Origin: Nitrososphaerota archaeon
Lineage (GTDB): Archaea; Thermoproteota; Nitrososphaeria; Nitrososphaerales; UBA183
Direction of reading: 5' to 3'
NCBI GenBank assembly: GCA_027886865.1
Contig: JAPCJR010000003.1
Location: forward strand, 62,001-126,000
DNA: 64,000 nt
Below, in pieces: positions 1-7,078 of the stretch. The position numbers and the translations under genes are program-made. Below the pieces are notes generated by a model that saw only the letters and a list, made by a program, of their open reading frames with translations, made no database searches and was not told where the DNA came from. The stretch's first letter is position 1. Each line of letters begins with the position of its first letter.

Positions 1-2
1 AT

Positions 3-281
3 GGCAAGTACGGCGAACCGGCCGACTACATGGTCACGATCACGCCAGCCAACGGCGGAGAGGAAAGAAGGGTGGCAGCCTGCGCCGCACACGTCAAGAG
101 CCTCAGCAAGCCCGATTCTCCATATCGCATCGTCGCCGCCCCGACAAAGAGTCGGCGTGCAAAAAGCGCCGTCAAGCCCGTCGAACACAACAAGGGGAAG
201 AGCGAGAAGGCCGACGTCAAGAGGACGCTGCGCGGAGTCGAGCGGTACTCCAAGACCGAGAGGGGGAAGCTAGGGGAGTAA
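3..281 (+). CDS. C-terminal part of an unknown protein (5' end outside window)
   Basis: The frame is open from the window edge to a TAA at 279-281, so only the last ~92 residues are seen. An internal ATG at 30 could start a shorter product, but the frame continues upstream of it. The visible part has a mixed N-terminal stretch with a Cys-Ala-Ala-His segment and then a basic Lys/Arg-rich tail, as in nucleic-acid-binding proteins. I do not recognise the family. The T-rich run downstream (about 296-318) could help terminate transcription before the tRNA promoter. Confidence 0.5.
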   Translation, partial: GKYGEPADYMVTITPANGGEERRVAACAAHVKSLSKPDSPYRIVAAPTKSRRAKSAVKPVEHNKGKSEKADVKRTLRGVERYSKTERGKLGE

Positions 282-350
282 TCCCCTTTTGCCCCGTGTT
301 CGTCAGACTCTTTCTTTATCGCTGCGAAGTCTCCCGGACCTCCAGCCGGA

Positions 351-364
351 AATGCTTAAGAAAT
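351..364 (+). promoter_or_regulatory. TATA-like box of the tRNA-Tyr gene
   Basis: An A/T-rich box with core GCTTAAG is centred about 27 nt before the first base of the tRNA at 386. This is the usual archaeal box A spacing. Confidence 0.5.
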
Positions 365-408
365 GCAAGTCGAGCGTCCTATTGTCCCGCAGTAGCTCAG
401 CCTGGTAG

Positions 409-426
409 ATCCAACTCGGAACCAAA
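409..426 (+). other. tRNA intron 1, D-arm (position 22/23), 18 nt
   Basis: Removing these 18 nt joins GGTAG to AGCT and restores a standard D-arm. The BHB consists of exon TGGT (403-406) paired to intron ACCA (421-424), bulges at 407-409 and 425-427, and an inner TCC/GGA stem with a 5-nt loop. Confidence 0.85.
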
Positions 427-441
427 AGCTTCCGGCTGTAG

Positions 442-484
442 AGGTCGGCTCTCGGCTGACCCGTCAGCCTATTAGGCCACAGTG
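442..484 (+). other. tRNA intron 2, anticodon loop (position 37/38), 43 nt
   Basis: This is the canonical archaeal site. Exon CTGT (436-439) pairs with intron ACAG (479-482). Bulges AGA (440-442) and TGA (483-485) flank the central helix. An inner GGTC/GGCC stem closes the intron. Confidence 0.9.
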
Positions 485-544
485 ACCGGATTGTCGTCGG
501 CTCAAATCCGACCTGCGGGACCATTCCTATAATCATAACTCGAA

Positions 545-1453
545 TTACAAGTTAGTATCTGCGTGAATATCCCTTATCCATCTTCGGTTCCGAAGTTCGT
601 AGTGTGAGACGAACCAGGCGTATCCATCTGTCATTGTTAGGCTCTTCGAAATCCAGATAAAGTCGGCTAGCTTCTGCTTTTTTGCCGGAATCGAAAAGTC
701 TATGCGAGCTTGGAAGGTCTCGGCGTGATTCTGTCCTCTTAGTTGCAGGTGACGAACTTCGTGCTTCCTTATGAATGTCCTGCCACGAATAGTCATCGGC
801 TCCCCGACTTCGTGCGTCCTGAAGTTTGATGACTTGATGCCCAGTTTTTCCAACAGCTGCTGGACGCAACTCAGGTAATCAGGGTTAGTGTTGGTTACCC
901 CCAGCGAGGCTCCCAGAAACTTCCGCGTCGAATAATCTAACCGAGGTGAGACATGTCCCTCTGCATCAAAAAATCCACGAAGGAACATGGCAGGTGACGA
1001 GTCTATGAGAGGCTGCAAAGCTTCTAGGGGCTGCTGGAGGTAGTCATAGAGTACTGCCGAGTCGTAGCTCACGCAGTGGAATCCCCGTTCCATTCTTATT
1101 GATTTGGTTTCGGCACCCAGAATCCTTGCGACTCGCTCATTGAGCATCCCAGCGAACGCAGCGTCCGCAAGCTTGAATCTGACCTTCTTGTCCTGTGGCC
1201 CGGCTGTCTGACCATCACCGAGGTACGCGCCTGCCAGATAGGCGAGCTCGGGTCTCGGATTTAGGTCAGGCGCATATACGTTGCGGGAAGGCTGGTCGAC
1301 CCTGAGCCAATATCTTACATCTTCTCGGCACATTCCCATCTCTCGACCTATCTCGCTCGGCCGCAACCCTGCCGCCTGAAGCTCCCTCACCCGAGAATAC
1401 AGTTTGAGGCGTTCTGCAAGGCTTCTATGCCTGTACGCTTTGACGGAGCCCAT
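545..1453 (-). CDS. Free-standing LAGLIDADG homing endonuclease with N-terminal HTH
   Basis: This 302-residue protein carries both LAGLIDADG helices: LAYLAGAYLGDG near residue 72 and FLRGFFDAEG near residue 160. Each has the acidic residue that binds metal, so a monomeric double-motif enzyme that cuts double-stranded DNA is likely. The first ~55 residues look like a helix-turn-helix (GLRPSEIGREMG followed by a recognition-like helix). The ATG at 1453 is chosen because a TATA-like box (1471-1480) lies about 22 nt upstream; an ATG at 1462 is possible. The gene ends 21 bp from the two-intron tRNA-Tyr on the opposite strand and is not inside an intron or intein, so it may act in trans on tRNA introns. 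That link is inference. Confidence 0.85.
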   Translation of the reverse strand: MGSVKAYRHRSLAERLKLYSRVRELQAAGLRPSEIGREMGMCREDVRYWLRVDQPSRNVYAPDLNPRPELAYLAGAYLGDGQTAGPQDKKVRFKLADAAFAGMLNERVARILGAETKSIRMERGFHCVSYDSAVLYDYLQQPLEALQPLIDSSPAMFLRGFFDAEGHVSPRLDYSTRKFLGASLGVTNTNPDYLSCVQQLLEKLGIKSSNFRTHEVGEPMTIRGRTFIRKHEVRHLQLRGQNHAETFQARIDFSIPAKKQKLADFIWISKSLTMTDGYAWFVSHYELRNRRWIRDIHADTNL

Positions 1454-1470
1454 GCATCGCATCCCTATTT

Positions 1471-1485
1471 AGCATATAACCACCA
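1471..1485 (-). promoter_or_regulatory. Promoter box identical to that of the PolB2 cassette
   Basis: On the minus strand this 15-mer reads TGGTGGTTATATGCT and contains a TATA-like core before the endonuclease gene. The same 15 bp recur at 7002-7016 before the RecA-like/PolB2 operon. Confidence 0.45.
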
Positions 1486-1572
1486 CGCTGGCTTACCGGG
1501 CAACCGCGACCTCCAGAAGACTTATCCTGCGTCCGCCCTGAACTTGGCACAGCAGCCGTGGAGTAGCGACAC

Positions 1573-2487
1573 TTGATAGAAACGGAGAACCTCACCAAGA
1601 AGTTCGGCGACGTCACGGCCGTCGAGGGGTTGACTCTTCGCGTGGGCGAGGGAGAGGTCTTCGGGTTCCTCGGGCCGAATGGCGCGGGGAAGACCACCAC
1701 GGTGAGGATGCTGACCTGCCTGATATCCAAGACCAGCGGGGATGCGAGCATAGACGGGCACAACATCGGAAAGGGTTCCGAAGCCCAGGAGGTCAGGAAG
1801 ATCATCGGGCTGCTCCCCGAGAGCGTGGGCATGTACGACGACCTGAGCGCCTACAAGAACCTCGACTATTACGGCCGCCTCTATGAGTGCACGGAGGCGC
1901 AGAGGAGGGAGCGCATCGAGCGCTTCCTGAGGATGCTGGGCCTGTGGGACAAGAAAGACATGGCGGTCGGGACGTTCTCCAAGGGCATGAGGCAGAAGGT
2001 GGCGATAGCCCGCGCGCTCATACACGAGCCGAAGGTCGTGTTTCTGGACGAGCCGACGGCGAACCTGGACCCCGAGTCTTCAAAGACCATCAGGGAGTTC
2101 ATCTTGGAGCTGAAGCGGGAAAAGAGGACGGTCTTTCTCAACACCCACAACCTGGACGAGGCACAGCGGGTCTGCGACCGTGTCGGGATTCTCAAAGGGA
2201 GACTGCTCGCGGTGGGCCCACTCGAGGTGCTCAGGGGGTCGCTCTGGCCGCGGAAGACAGTGGTCCAGCTCGAGCGCGTCAGCGACCCGGTCGTCGCAGC
2301 CGTGAAGAAGTTAGGGCCGGCAAACATGGAGGCTTCCGGCGACACGCTGCTCATCGACGTGACGGACCCGGAGAAGGAGAACCCGGAGATCATCAATGCG
2401 GTGGTAGCCGCGGGCGGGCGCATCCTGTACGTGACAGAGTCCAGCCCGACGCTGGAGGACGTCTACCTGAAGCTGGTGAGGAACTGA
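1573..2487 (+). CDS. ABC transporter ATP-binding protein
   Basis: This 304-residue nucleotide-binding subunit powers an ABC-2 type exporter. Walker A is GPNGAGKT (34-41), the signature is FSKGMRQK (135-142), Walker B is VVFLDEP (155-161) and the switch His is in LNTHN (~192). The C-terminal ~90 residues form the extension seen in DrrA/NatA-type subunits. A TTG start is used; an in-frame TAG lies just upstream. The permease gene starts directly after the stop, so the two are one transcription unit. The substrate (drug, lipid or ion) cannot be told from sequence. Confidence 0.93.
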   Translation: MIETENLTKKFGDVTAVEGLTLRVGEGEVFGFLGPNGAGKTTTVRMLTCLISKTSGDASIDGHNIGKGSEAQEVRKIIGLLPESVGMYDDLSAYKNLDYYGRLYECTEAQRRERIERFLRMLGLWDKKDMAVGTFSKGMRQKVAIARALIHEPKVVFLDEPTANLDPESSKTIREFILELKREKRTVFLNTHNLDEAQRVCDRVGILKGRLLAVGPLEVLRGSLWPRKTVVQLERVSDPVVAAVKKLGPANMEASGDTLLIDVTDPEKENPEIINAVVAAGGRILYVTESSPTLEDVYLKLVRN

Positions 2488-3222
2488 GTGAAGCTCTCGA
2501 GGTCATGGATGGTCACCAGGAACGACTTCAGCGTCTTCAGGCGGAAGAGGTACATCTTCTACTCGCTGGTCGCCCTTCCCGTCGCGCTCTCCATCGGCCT
2601 GCCGATAACCGTCTGGCTGCTCGTGCAGAGGGCTGCGCTCTCCGTGGCGGAGCTTGAGGTGCTGCTCAACGCGTTCTCCTTCTTCTTCATCATCCTGCCC
2701 AGCCTGCTCCCGACCGTCCTCGCCTCGTACAGCTTCGTGGGGGAGAAGCTGGAGAAGAGCCTCGAGCCCCTGCTCGCGACGCCGGCCACCGACGGCGAGC
2801 TCCTTCTCGGGAAGAGCCTCGCGGCGTTCCTGCCTTCGCTTCTCGCCACATACCTCGGCGCCGCGGTGTTCGTGGCGCTCATCGACGAGGTCACCTACGG
2901 CCGGATAGGCTCCCTCTATTTCCCGAACTGGGACTTCGCGGTCATCCTCGTGGTGGCCGTGCCGCTCGCCTGCGTCTTCAGCGTCGAGGTGAACGTCATC
3001 ATCTCCTCCCTGGTCAGCGACATCCGGGCAGCGCAGATGCTGGGTATCGTCGTCCTCGTCCCGGTGGGAGGGCTCTACGTCTTGGCCGAGACCGACTTCA
3101 TGTCCCTTGACGTGACCAGCCTGCTCGTGATCTCCGCCGTCCTCCTCGGTCTCGATGTGCTGCTGTTCTTCCTGAACCGGGTCACCTTCCGCAGGGAAGA
3201 GATACTCACCAAATGGAGATGA
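2488..3222 (+). CDS. ABC-2 type permease
   Basis: This is a 244-residue integral membrane protein with about six hydrophobic segments. It begins with a short cytoplasmic stretch ending near residue 22 and a first helix rich in Leu/Val/Ala. After the second segment comes a conserved-looking cytoplasmic piece with GEKLEKSLEPLLATP, typical of ABC-2 permeases. The GTG start abuts the stop of the ATPase gene, so coupled translation is likely. It is the membrane partner of the preceding ATPase; substrate unknown. It ends 37 bp before the convergent polymerase gene. Confidence 0.88.
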   Translation: MKLSRSWMVTRNDFSVFRRKRYIFYSLVALPVALSIGLPITVWLLVQRAALSVAELEVLLNAFSFFFIILPSLLPTVLASYSFVGEKLEKSLEPLLATPATDGELLLGKSLAAFLPSLLATYLGAAVFVALIDEVTYGRIGSLYFPNWDFAVILVVAVPLACVFSVEVNVIISSLVSDIRAAQMLGIVVLVPVGGLYVLAETDFMSLDVTSLLVISAVLLGLDVLLFFLNRVTFRREEILTKWR

Positions 3223-3259
3223 GCCATCCGAGAGGTCGTGCGCAGGGCGTCCCGTCCCG

Positions 3260-5500
3260 TCAGAGTCCCTGGTGTGCGGCGCTCGTCAGGATCCCCAATA
3301 GCTTCTCGGCTGTCATCTCGGGGTCGAACGGCCGCAGGATGGTCGAGCATGCCTCGCCGAGGAGCTCGGTGTACCTCTTCGTGTCGTAGCATCTCCTCCC
3401 TTCGAGGGCCTCCGCAGGCATCGCCCTCTTCGAACGCGAGTAGTAGTCGGTTATCACATAGCTGATGCCCTGCCCCTGGTGGAGCGACGCCCCTTCCTCC
3501 AGCAGGAGCCTGACCACCCCGGCCTCGAGCGTGTTGTTCACGTAGCCGCGCGGGTCTTTCGAGATGTTCCTGCTGAACACCATCTCCTCCACTGGGAGTT
3601 CCCTCCGGCCGACCATGCCGGCGTACCTCACGAAGACCTCTATGCAGTCCGGGAGGAGCGCCCGGACCCCCTCGACCGAGCCCGCCTCCTTCATCAGCAT
3701 GAGCATGTCCTCCTGGCACCTCAGGAACGCATGCGGCGTGTCGTGCCGCCTGGCCTCTATCCCTCTCGCCTTGACCTCCCCTTTCCTGTACGCGCCGAAG
3801 TAGCGGTTCTGGACGGGAAGCCCGGGGTTCACCTTCGAGTTCAGGAACGCGATCCACTTGTAGATGCCCTCGAACGACATATCGAAGTCCGTCTCCCGCT
3901 CGATCTCGCTCTTGAGTTCCAAGTAGTCGTCTTCGTCCGCCCCTTTCTTCTTCAGCCAGAGCGAGTCGACTATCCCGTGTATCACCCGGAACCCCCTTCT
4001 CTCCGCGACCCGCATGGCTTCGACCAGCACCTTCCTGTCCCAAGCGCAGACCGCGATGTGAGCGTCGATCCTCCCGAACTTTGCGTTGTTGAACCCGAGG
4101 TACCCGAAGCTGGTGACCCCGAGCCACTTGAGCACGCCCTGTCTCCCGTCGTAGCGCCTCCACTGCTCCCCCTCGCAGGTCGCTTTCCGCTTCTTGTACT
4201 CCAGCCTCTTCCCGACTATGACCTCCATCGTCTTGGCGGTTATCCCCTGCTCCCGACAGACGTTCCACCCGAGCTCCGGGACCCTCCCGGGGGAGTCCGG
4301 ACAGCACGCACATTTCACCGTCTCGGCCGAGATGTTCTTCTTCAGCATGATGTTCGGGTAGAGGCTCGAAAAATCTAGCTCCGCGACGTCGTCGTAGACG
4401 CCCGCCTGCGGTTCGAAGATGAACCCGCCCCTGTCGGCGACGAGCATCTCCGCCCTGCTCTTGAAGCGCTCCGCGAGCACCGGCTTCCAGGGTATGAGTA
4501 TGTCCTTCTTGGTCGCGTGGTAGAACTGCAGGCTGGAGAGCGCCTTGCCGATGCTCGCCCTGCTGGAGGTGTGAAGCGGCTGCCTGCAGACCCTGCTGAG
4601 CTCCACGAGCCCGTCCATCCCCGACTCGCTGTAGGAGAACGAGCTCGAGGCGTCCAGGTGCACGCGCCCGTAGAGCCTGAACGAAGACGGCTTGAACAGG
4701 ATCTTGCCGTAGCTGAAGTATGATGTCCCGGGTCTGTCCGGAGGCCTGAGGGCGTCGACGTCCCTCCCCAGCACCAGCATGTCCGCCACGCCGCCCTCGG
4801 CGGCCCTCGCGATGAGGTACGGGAAGAGGAACGTGTCGCCGTCCCGCGTGAGGAGGATGTCGGGGTCCGCTTCCCGGACGCGCTCGACGAGCCCGAGTAT
4901 CATCTCCTCCTCCGAGCCCGCGTCGATCACTTCGTCGTCCAGCATCACGCTCTCTATCGGGTCCCCCGGCCTGGCTATCGCCCCAGATTTTTTCACCCTG
5001 AGGTCCACCTTCAACGTGCTCAGCGGGGGGATGTCGTAGTCGTAGGCCGACGTGCTGTCGCACAGCTTCCAGCTCAGCCCGTCCCTGCCCTCCTCCACTT
5101 CGCAGAGGGCCATGGGGAAGAGGTCGAGCTCGTAGAGGTAGCTCTGCGCCGGAGGGATGTCGCAGTTGTATATGCGCAGTCCGCCGAACGACGACGCGCG
5201 CTCTATCCTGCGCGCGAGCTCCATCATCCTGGCGGCGTCAAGCATGCAGACCTCGAGGACCTCGCTCGTCCCCGGGTCCGTCAAGCGCTCGCGCTTGTGC
5301 ACGAACCTGGCGAACGCGCCGTAGTTCCGGACGTCGTCGCTCTCGGCGAGCCTCGCAAGGTCAGCCCTGCTGTCCGACGCCACGAAGAGCGATGGGGACC
5401 ACCTGTCGACCAGCCTGCGCGTCCCGCCGCCCTTCAGCTTCAGCCAGACGACCATCTCCCCGGGTCGCCCGGGGTACAGGTCAAGTATCCAGCCCTTCAT
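3260..5500 (-). CDS. polB2: PolB2-type family B DNA polymerase with altered catalytic motifs
   Basis: This 746-residue protein has the family B polymerase fold. Motif A is intact (LDFSSLYPNI, 375-384) and motif B is recognisable (RQGVLKWLGVTSFGY, 453-467). Motif C, usually YGDTDS, reads HGIVDS (508-513), so one catalytic aspartate is gone. The exonuclease motifs are also degraded: the Exo I acidic pair reads VDLRV (165-169), and Exo II reads FLFPYL (224-229) where FDFPY is normal. Such loss is the hallmark of the archaeal PolB2 lineage, whose Sulfolobus member Dpo2 is damage-inducible and linked to lesion tolerance. The ATG overlaps the previous stop as ATGA, the third gene of a tight operon. 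Longer frames upstream overlap that gene and are rejected. Confidence 0.88.
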   Translation of the reverse strand: MKGWILDLYPGRPGEMVVWLKLKGGGTRRLVDRWSPSLFVASDSRADLARLAESDDVRNYGAFARFVHKRERLTDPGTSEVLEVCMLDAARMMELARRIERASSFGGLRIYNCDIPPAQSYLYELDLFPMALCEVEEGRDGLSWKLCDSTSAYDYDIPPLSTLKVDLRVKKSGAIARPGDPIESVMLDDEVIDAGSEEEMILGLVERVREADPDILLTRDGDTFLFPYLIARAAEGGVADMLVLGRDVDALRPPDRPGTSYFSYGKILFKPSSFRLYGRVHLDASSSFSYSESGMDGLVELSRVCRQPLHTSSRASIGKALSSLQFYHATKKDILIPWKPVLAERFKSRAEMLVADRGGFIFEPQAGVYDDVAELDFSSLYPNIMLKKNISAETVKCACCPDSPGRVPELGWNVCREQGITAKTMEVIVGKRLEYKKRKATCEGEQWRRYDGRQGVLKWLGVTSFGYLGFNNAKFGRIDAHIAVCAWDRKVLVEAMRVAERRGFRVIHGIVDSLWLKKKGADEDDYLELKSEIERETDFDMSFEGIYKWIAFLNSKVNPGLPVQNRYFGAYRKGEVKARGIEARRHDTPHAFLRCQEDMLMLMKEAGSVEGVRALLPDCIEVFVRYAGMVGRRELPVEEMVFSRNISKDPRGYVNNTLEAGVVRLLLEEGASLHQGQGISYVITDYYSRSKRAMPAEALEGRRCYDTKRYTELLGEACSTILRPFDPEMTAEKLLGILTSAAHQGL

Positions 5501-5982
5501 CCTTCGAGGCCTGCCTTCCTGGCCCCCGCACCTTCGCGCTCCAGCTTCTCGATGAGCCTGTGCTGGGCGAGCAGGATGCTCATGAAGAGTGCCTCCACGG
5601 GAAACGGCGATGCCCTCGCTTGGATCGCGGGCGCGTTCTCGCACGCCGACGCGAGCATCCTGCGGAAGAGGGTCCTGTCCTCCTCCCTGAGGGCGCCGGC
5701 GAAGGCTTCCCAGCTGCTCACCTCCTTTGCTACGTCTTGGTCTTCGAGGCTCATCGCGGCCCCTCCTCCCCCGCTCCCCCCGAGCGCCAGGTCGAGCTCC
5801 TTGTAGTGGTGGAAGAGGACCGCCATGAAGACGCCCTCGAAGACCGATGTCCTGACCGCCATCGAGGACGCCGAAGTGTAGAGCCTCGCCTCGTCGAGCA
5901 TCCGGTCGAATGCTTTCCTCTCGCTCCTTGGAAGCGCCGCCCTGAACCGCTTCCAGCTCTGGAGCTCAGCGACCTGCGCCAT
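5497..5982 (-). CDS. Unknown protein with two tandem repeats, middle gene of PolB2 cassette
   Basis: The 161 residues are two copies of a ~58-residue helical unit. Copy one runs 9-66 (begins SWKRFRAALP, contains FEGVFMAVLFHH) and copy two 90-147 (begins SWEAFAGALR, contains VEALFMSILLAQH). A Gly-rich linker (residues 68-75) separates them. Conserved positions include SW, F, AL, R, RML, E, FM, L and H. I know no named family with this pattern. It overlaps the RecA-like gene by 17 bp and the polymerase start by 4 bp, so it is surely co-translated with them and may be an adaptor or DNA-binding subunit of the same complex. The ATG at 5982 is preferred over a longer frame that runs into the upstream gene. 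Confidence 0.75.
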   Translation of the reverse strand: MAQVAELQSWKRFRAALPRSERKAFDRMLDEARLYTSASSMAVRTSVFEGVFMAVLFHHYKELDLALGGSGGGGAAMSLEDQDVAKEVSSWEAFAGALREEDRTLFRRMLASACENAPAIQARASPFPVEALFMSILLAQHRLIEKLEREGAGARKAGLEG

Positions 5983-6982
5983 CCTGAACGAAGGGACGGT
6001 TCTTCCCAAATCTTGGCACCCCCTGATGCCCAGCAAGCCCGAAGACCTCCTCATGCGCGAAGCTGACCGAAGACGACCTCCTAGTCGGGTGCTTCAGCAG
6101 CGTCGCCCTGACCGCCTGCCTCTCCTGCTCGACGTCGAGCAGGACGTCTGCGAGGGAGGTGAGCTGGGTGTCGTAGGGCGACTCCATGGTCAGCGTCGCG
6201 AGCACCAGCAGGTCCGGTCTCTTCGCCCTCCGCAGGCCCTCCGCTATCGCCCCGACCACCCTCTTCCCTTCGTTGAGGCTGAGGCTCGGGTCCTCGAACA
6301 TCGAGAGCGGGTCGGAGACCACCACCAGCTTCGAGCCGAAATCGTCGACCGCCCGCGGGAGCACGCGCGTGAGCAGGTCTGCGAGCTGATAGACCGTGAA
6401 AGCCCTGCTCGTCGACACCCTCCTGAGCGCCCTCCTCGGGTCGACCCCGGCGCGCCTGGCGAAGGAAGAGAAGAGGTAGAGGTCGGAGCAGTTCCCGCCG
6501 TCCACGAACACCACCGTTGAGTCCATGCCTCCCGAAGCGGCCGGCAGCTGAGCTCTGAAACTGAGCAGCTCCGCGAGGACGCCGGCATACTGGCCCCGGA
6601 AGGCCACCAGCCCTCCCTTGTCGAGGGGTTCTATGAGTGCGTCGAGCGGGGGTAGGCCAGACCTGAACCCGCGCAGCGACTGCGCGCTGCGGAAGAAACT
6701 CCGCCGTCGCTCGCTGCGGACGTGGGGCAAAGAGAGGGAGATCTCCGAGAACCCTTCTGACAGGCGGGTCGAGCTCCCCGATATCGTGCTCTCCAATAGG
6801 CTGCCGCACCCCGGGCATCGGTTCTCGAGGACCTCTATCACGCGCTCGGGGCCGCTGAGCCCCTTCGACGCTCTCAGGATGCACGAGCAGGCGGAGCAGA
6901 AGAAGACGAAGCGCTCCCTTTCGCCTTGGGCCGCGTCCTCGAACAGGTAACGCAGCCCCTGCGCGCTGCCGATGGTCGACAA
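5966..6982 (-). CDS. RecA/RadA-fold protein with zinc finger and degenerate P-loop
   Basis: The N-terminus carries a zinc-finger-like set of cysteines (C29, C32, C34; C56 and C59 in CPGC). The rest follows a RecA/RadA core: a Walker A position reading GGLVAFRGQYAG (123-134) without the GKT, a beta strand VVFVDGG (~156), and a Walker B-like strand GSKLVVVSDP (215-224). ATP binding by the usual loop is therefore doubtful. The protein heads a three-gene operon with PolB2. This parallels bacterial ImuA, a degenerate RecA-like partner of error-prone polymerases. A TTG start sits about 26 nt after a TATA-like box at 7002-7010, so the message is leaderless or nearly so. Confidence 0.78.
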   Translation of the reverse strand: MSTIGSAQGLRYLFEDAAQGERERFVFFCSACSCILRASKGLSGPERVIEVLENRCPGCGSLLESTISGSSTRLSEGFSEISLSLPHVRSERRRSFFRSAQSLRGFRSGLPPLDALIEPLDKGGLVAFRGQYAGVLAELLSFRAQLPAASGGMDSTVVFVDGGNCSDLYLFSSFARRAGVDPRRALRRVSTSRAFTVYQLADLLTRVLPRAVDDFGSKLVVVSDPLSMFEDPSLSLNEGKRVVGAIAEGLRRAKRPDLLVLATLTMESPYDTQLTSLADVLLDVEQERQAVRATLLKHPTRRSSSVSFAHEEVFGLAGHQGVPRFGKNRPFVQDGAGR

Positions 6983-7001
6983 ACACGAGGGAGAGCGTCA
7001 G

Positions 7002-7016
7002 AGCATATAACCACCA
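7002..7016 (-). promoter_or_regulatory. Promoter box of the PolB2 cassette
   Basis: The minus-strand sequence TGGTGGTTATATGCT lies about 26 nt before the TTG start at 6982. It is identical over 15 bp to the box before the LAGLIDADG gene (1471-1485). Confidence 0.5.
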
Positions 7017-7078
7017 ATCAGAATTTTGGTGGAGTGGGTCCTGAAGCATTTAAGCGCCAGTTTCGGGGTCTCAAACTC

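Larger units (their letters stand above)
386..523 (+). tRNA. tRNA-Tyr (GTA) with two introns and an encoded CCA
   Basis: The acceptor strands CCCGCAG (386-392) and CTGCGGG (513-519) pair fully. They are followed by discriminator A520 and CCA at 521-523. C1:G72 is the archaeal tyrosine identity pair, and the anticodon GTA is at 438-440. Two interruptions remove 61 nt and leave a 77-nt mature tRNA. Intron 1 is 409-426 (18 nt, between tRNA positions 22 and 23) and restores the D-stem pair GCTC/GAGC. Intron 2 is 442-484 (43 nt, canonical 37/38) and restores TCCGG/CCGGA. Both show a bulge-helix-bulge: TGGT/ACCA with bulges AGA and AAA for intron 1, CTGT/ACAG with bulges AGA and TGA for intron 2. 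The T-loop reads CTCAAAT, so position 54 is C instead of the near-universal T. Confidence 0.92.

Noticed and set aside
3075..5063. Long minus-strand open frame of 662 codons inside the polymerase gene
   Set aside because: It is an out-of-frame shadow of polB2, Arg/Gly-rich with no domain pattern, typical of high-GC DNA.
6081..7049. 322-codon minus-strand frame overlapping the RecA-like gene
   Set aside because: Out-of-frame shadow; it runs through the promoter box at 7002-7016 and shows no motif.
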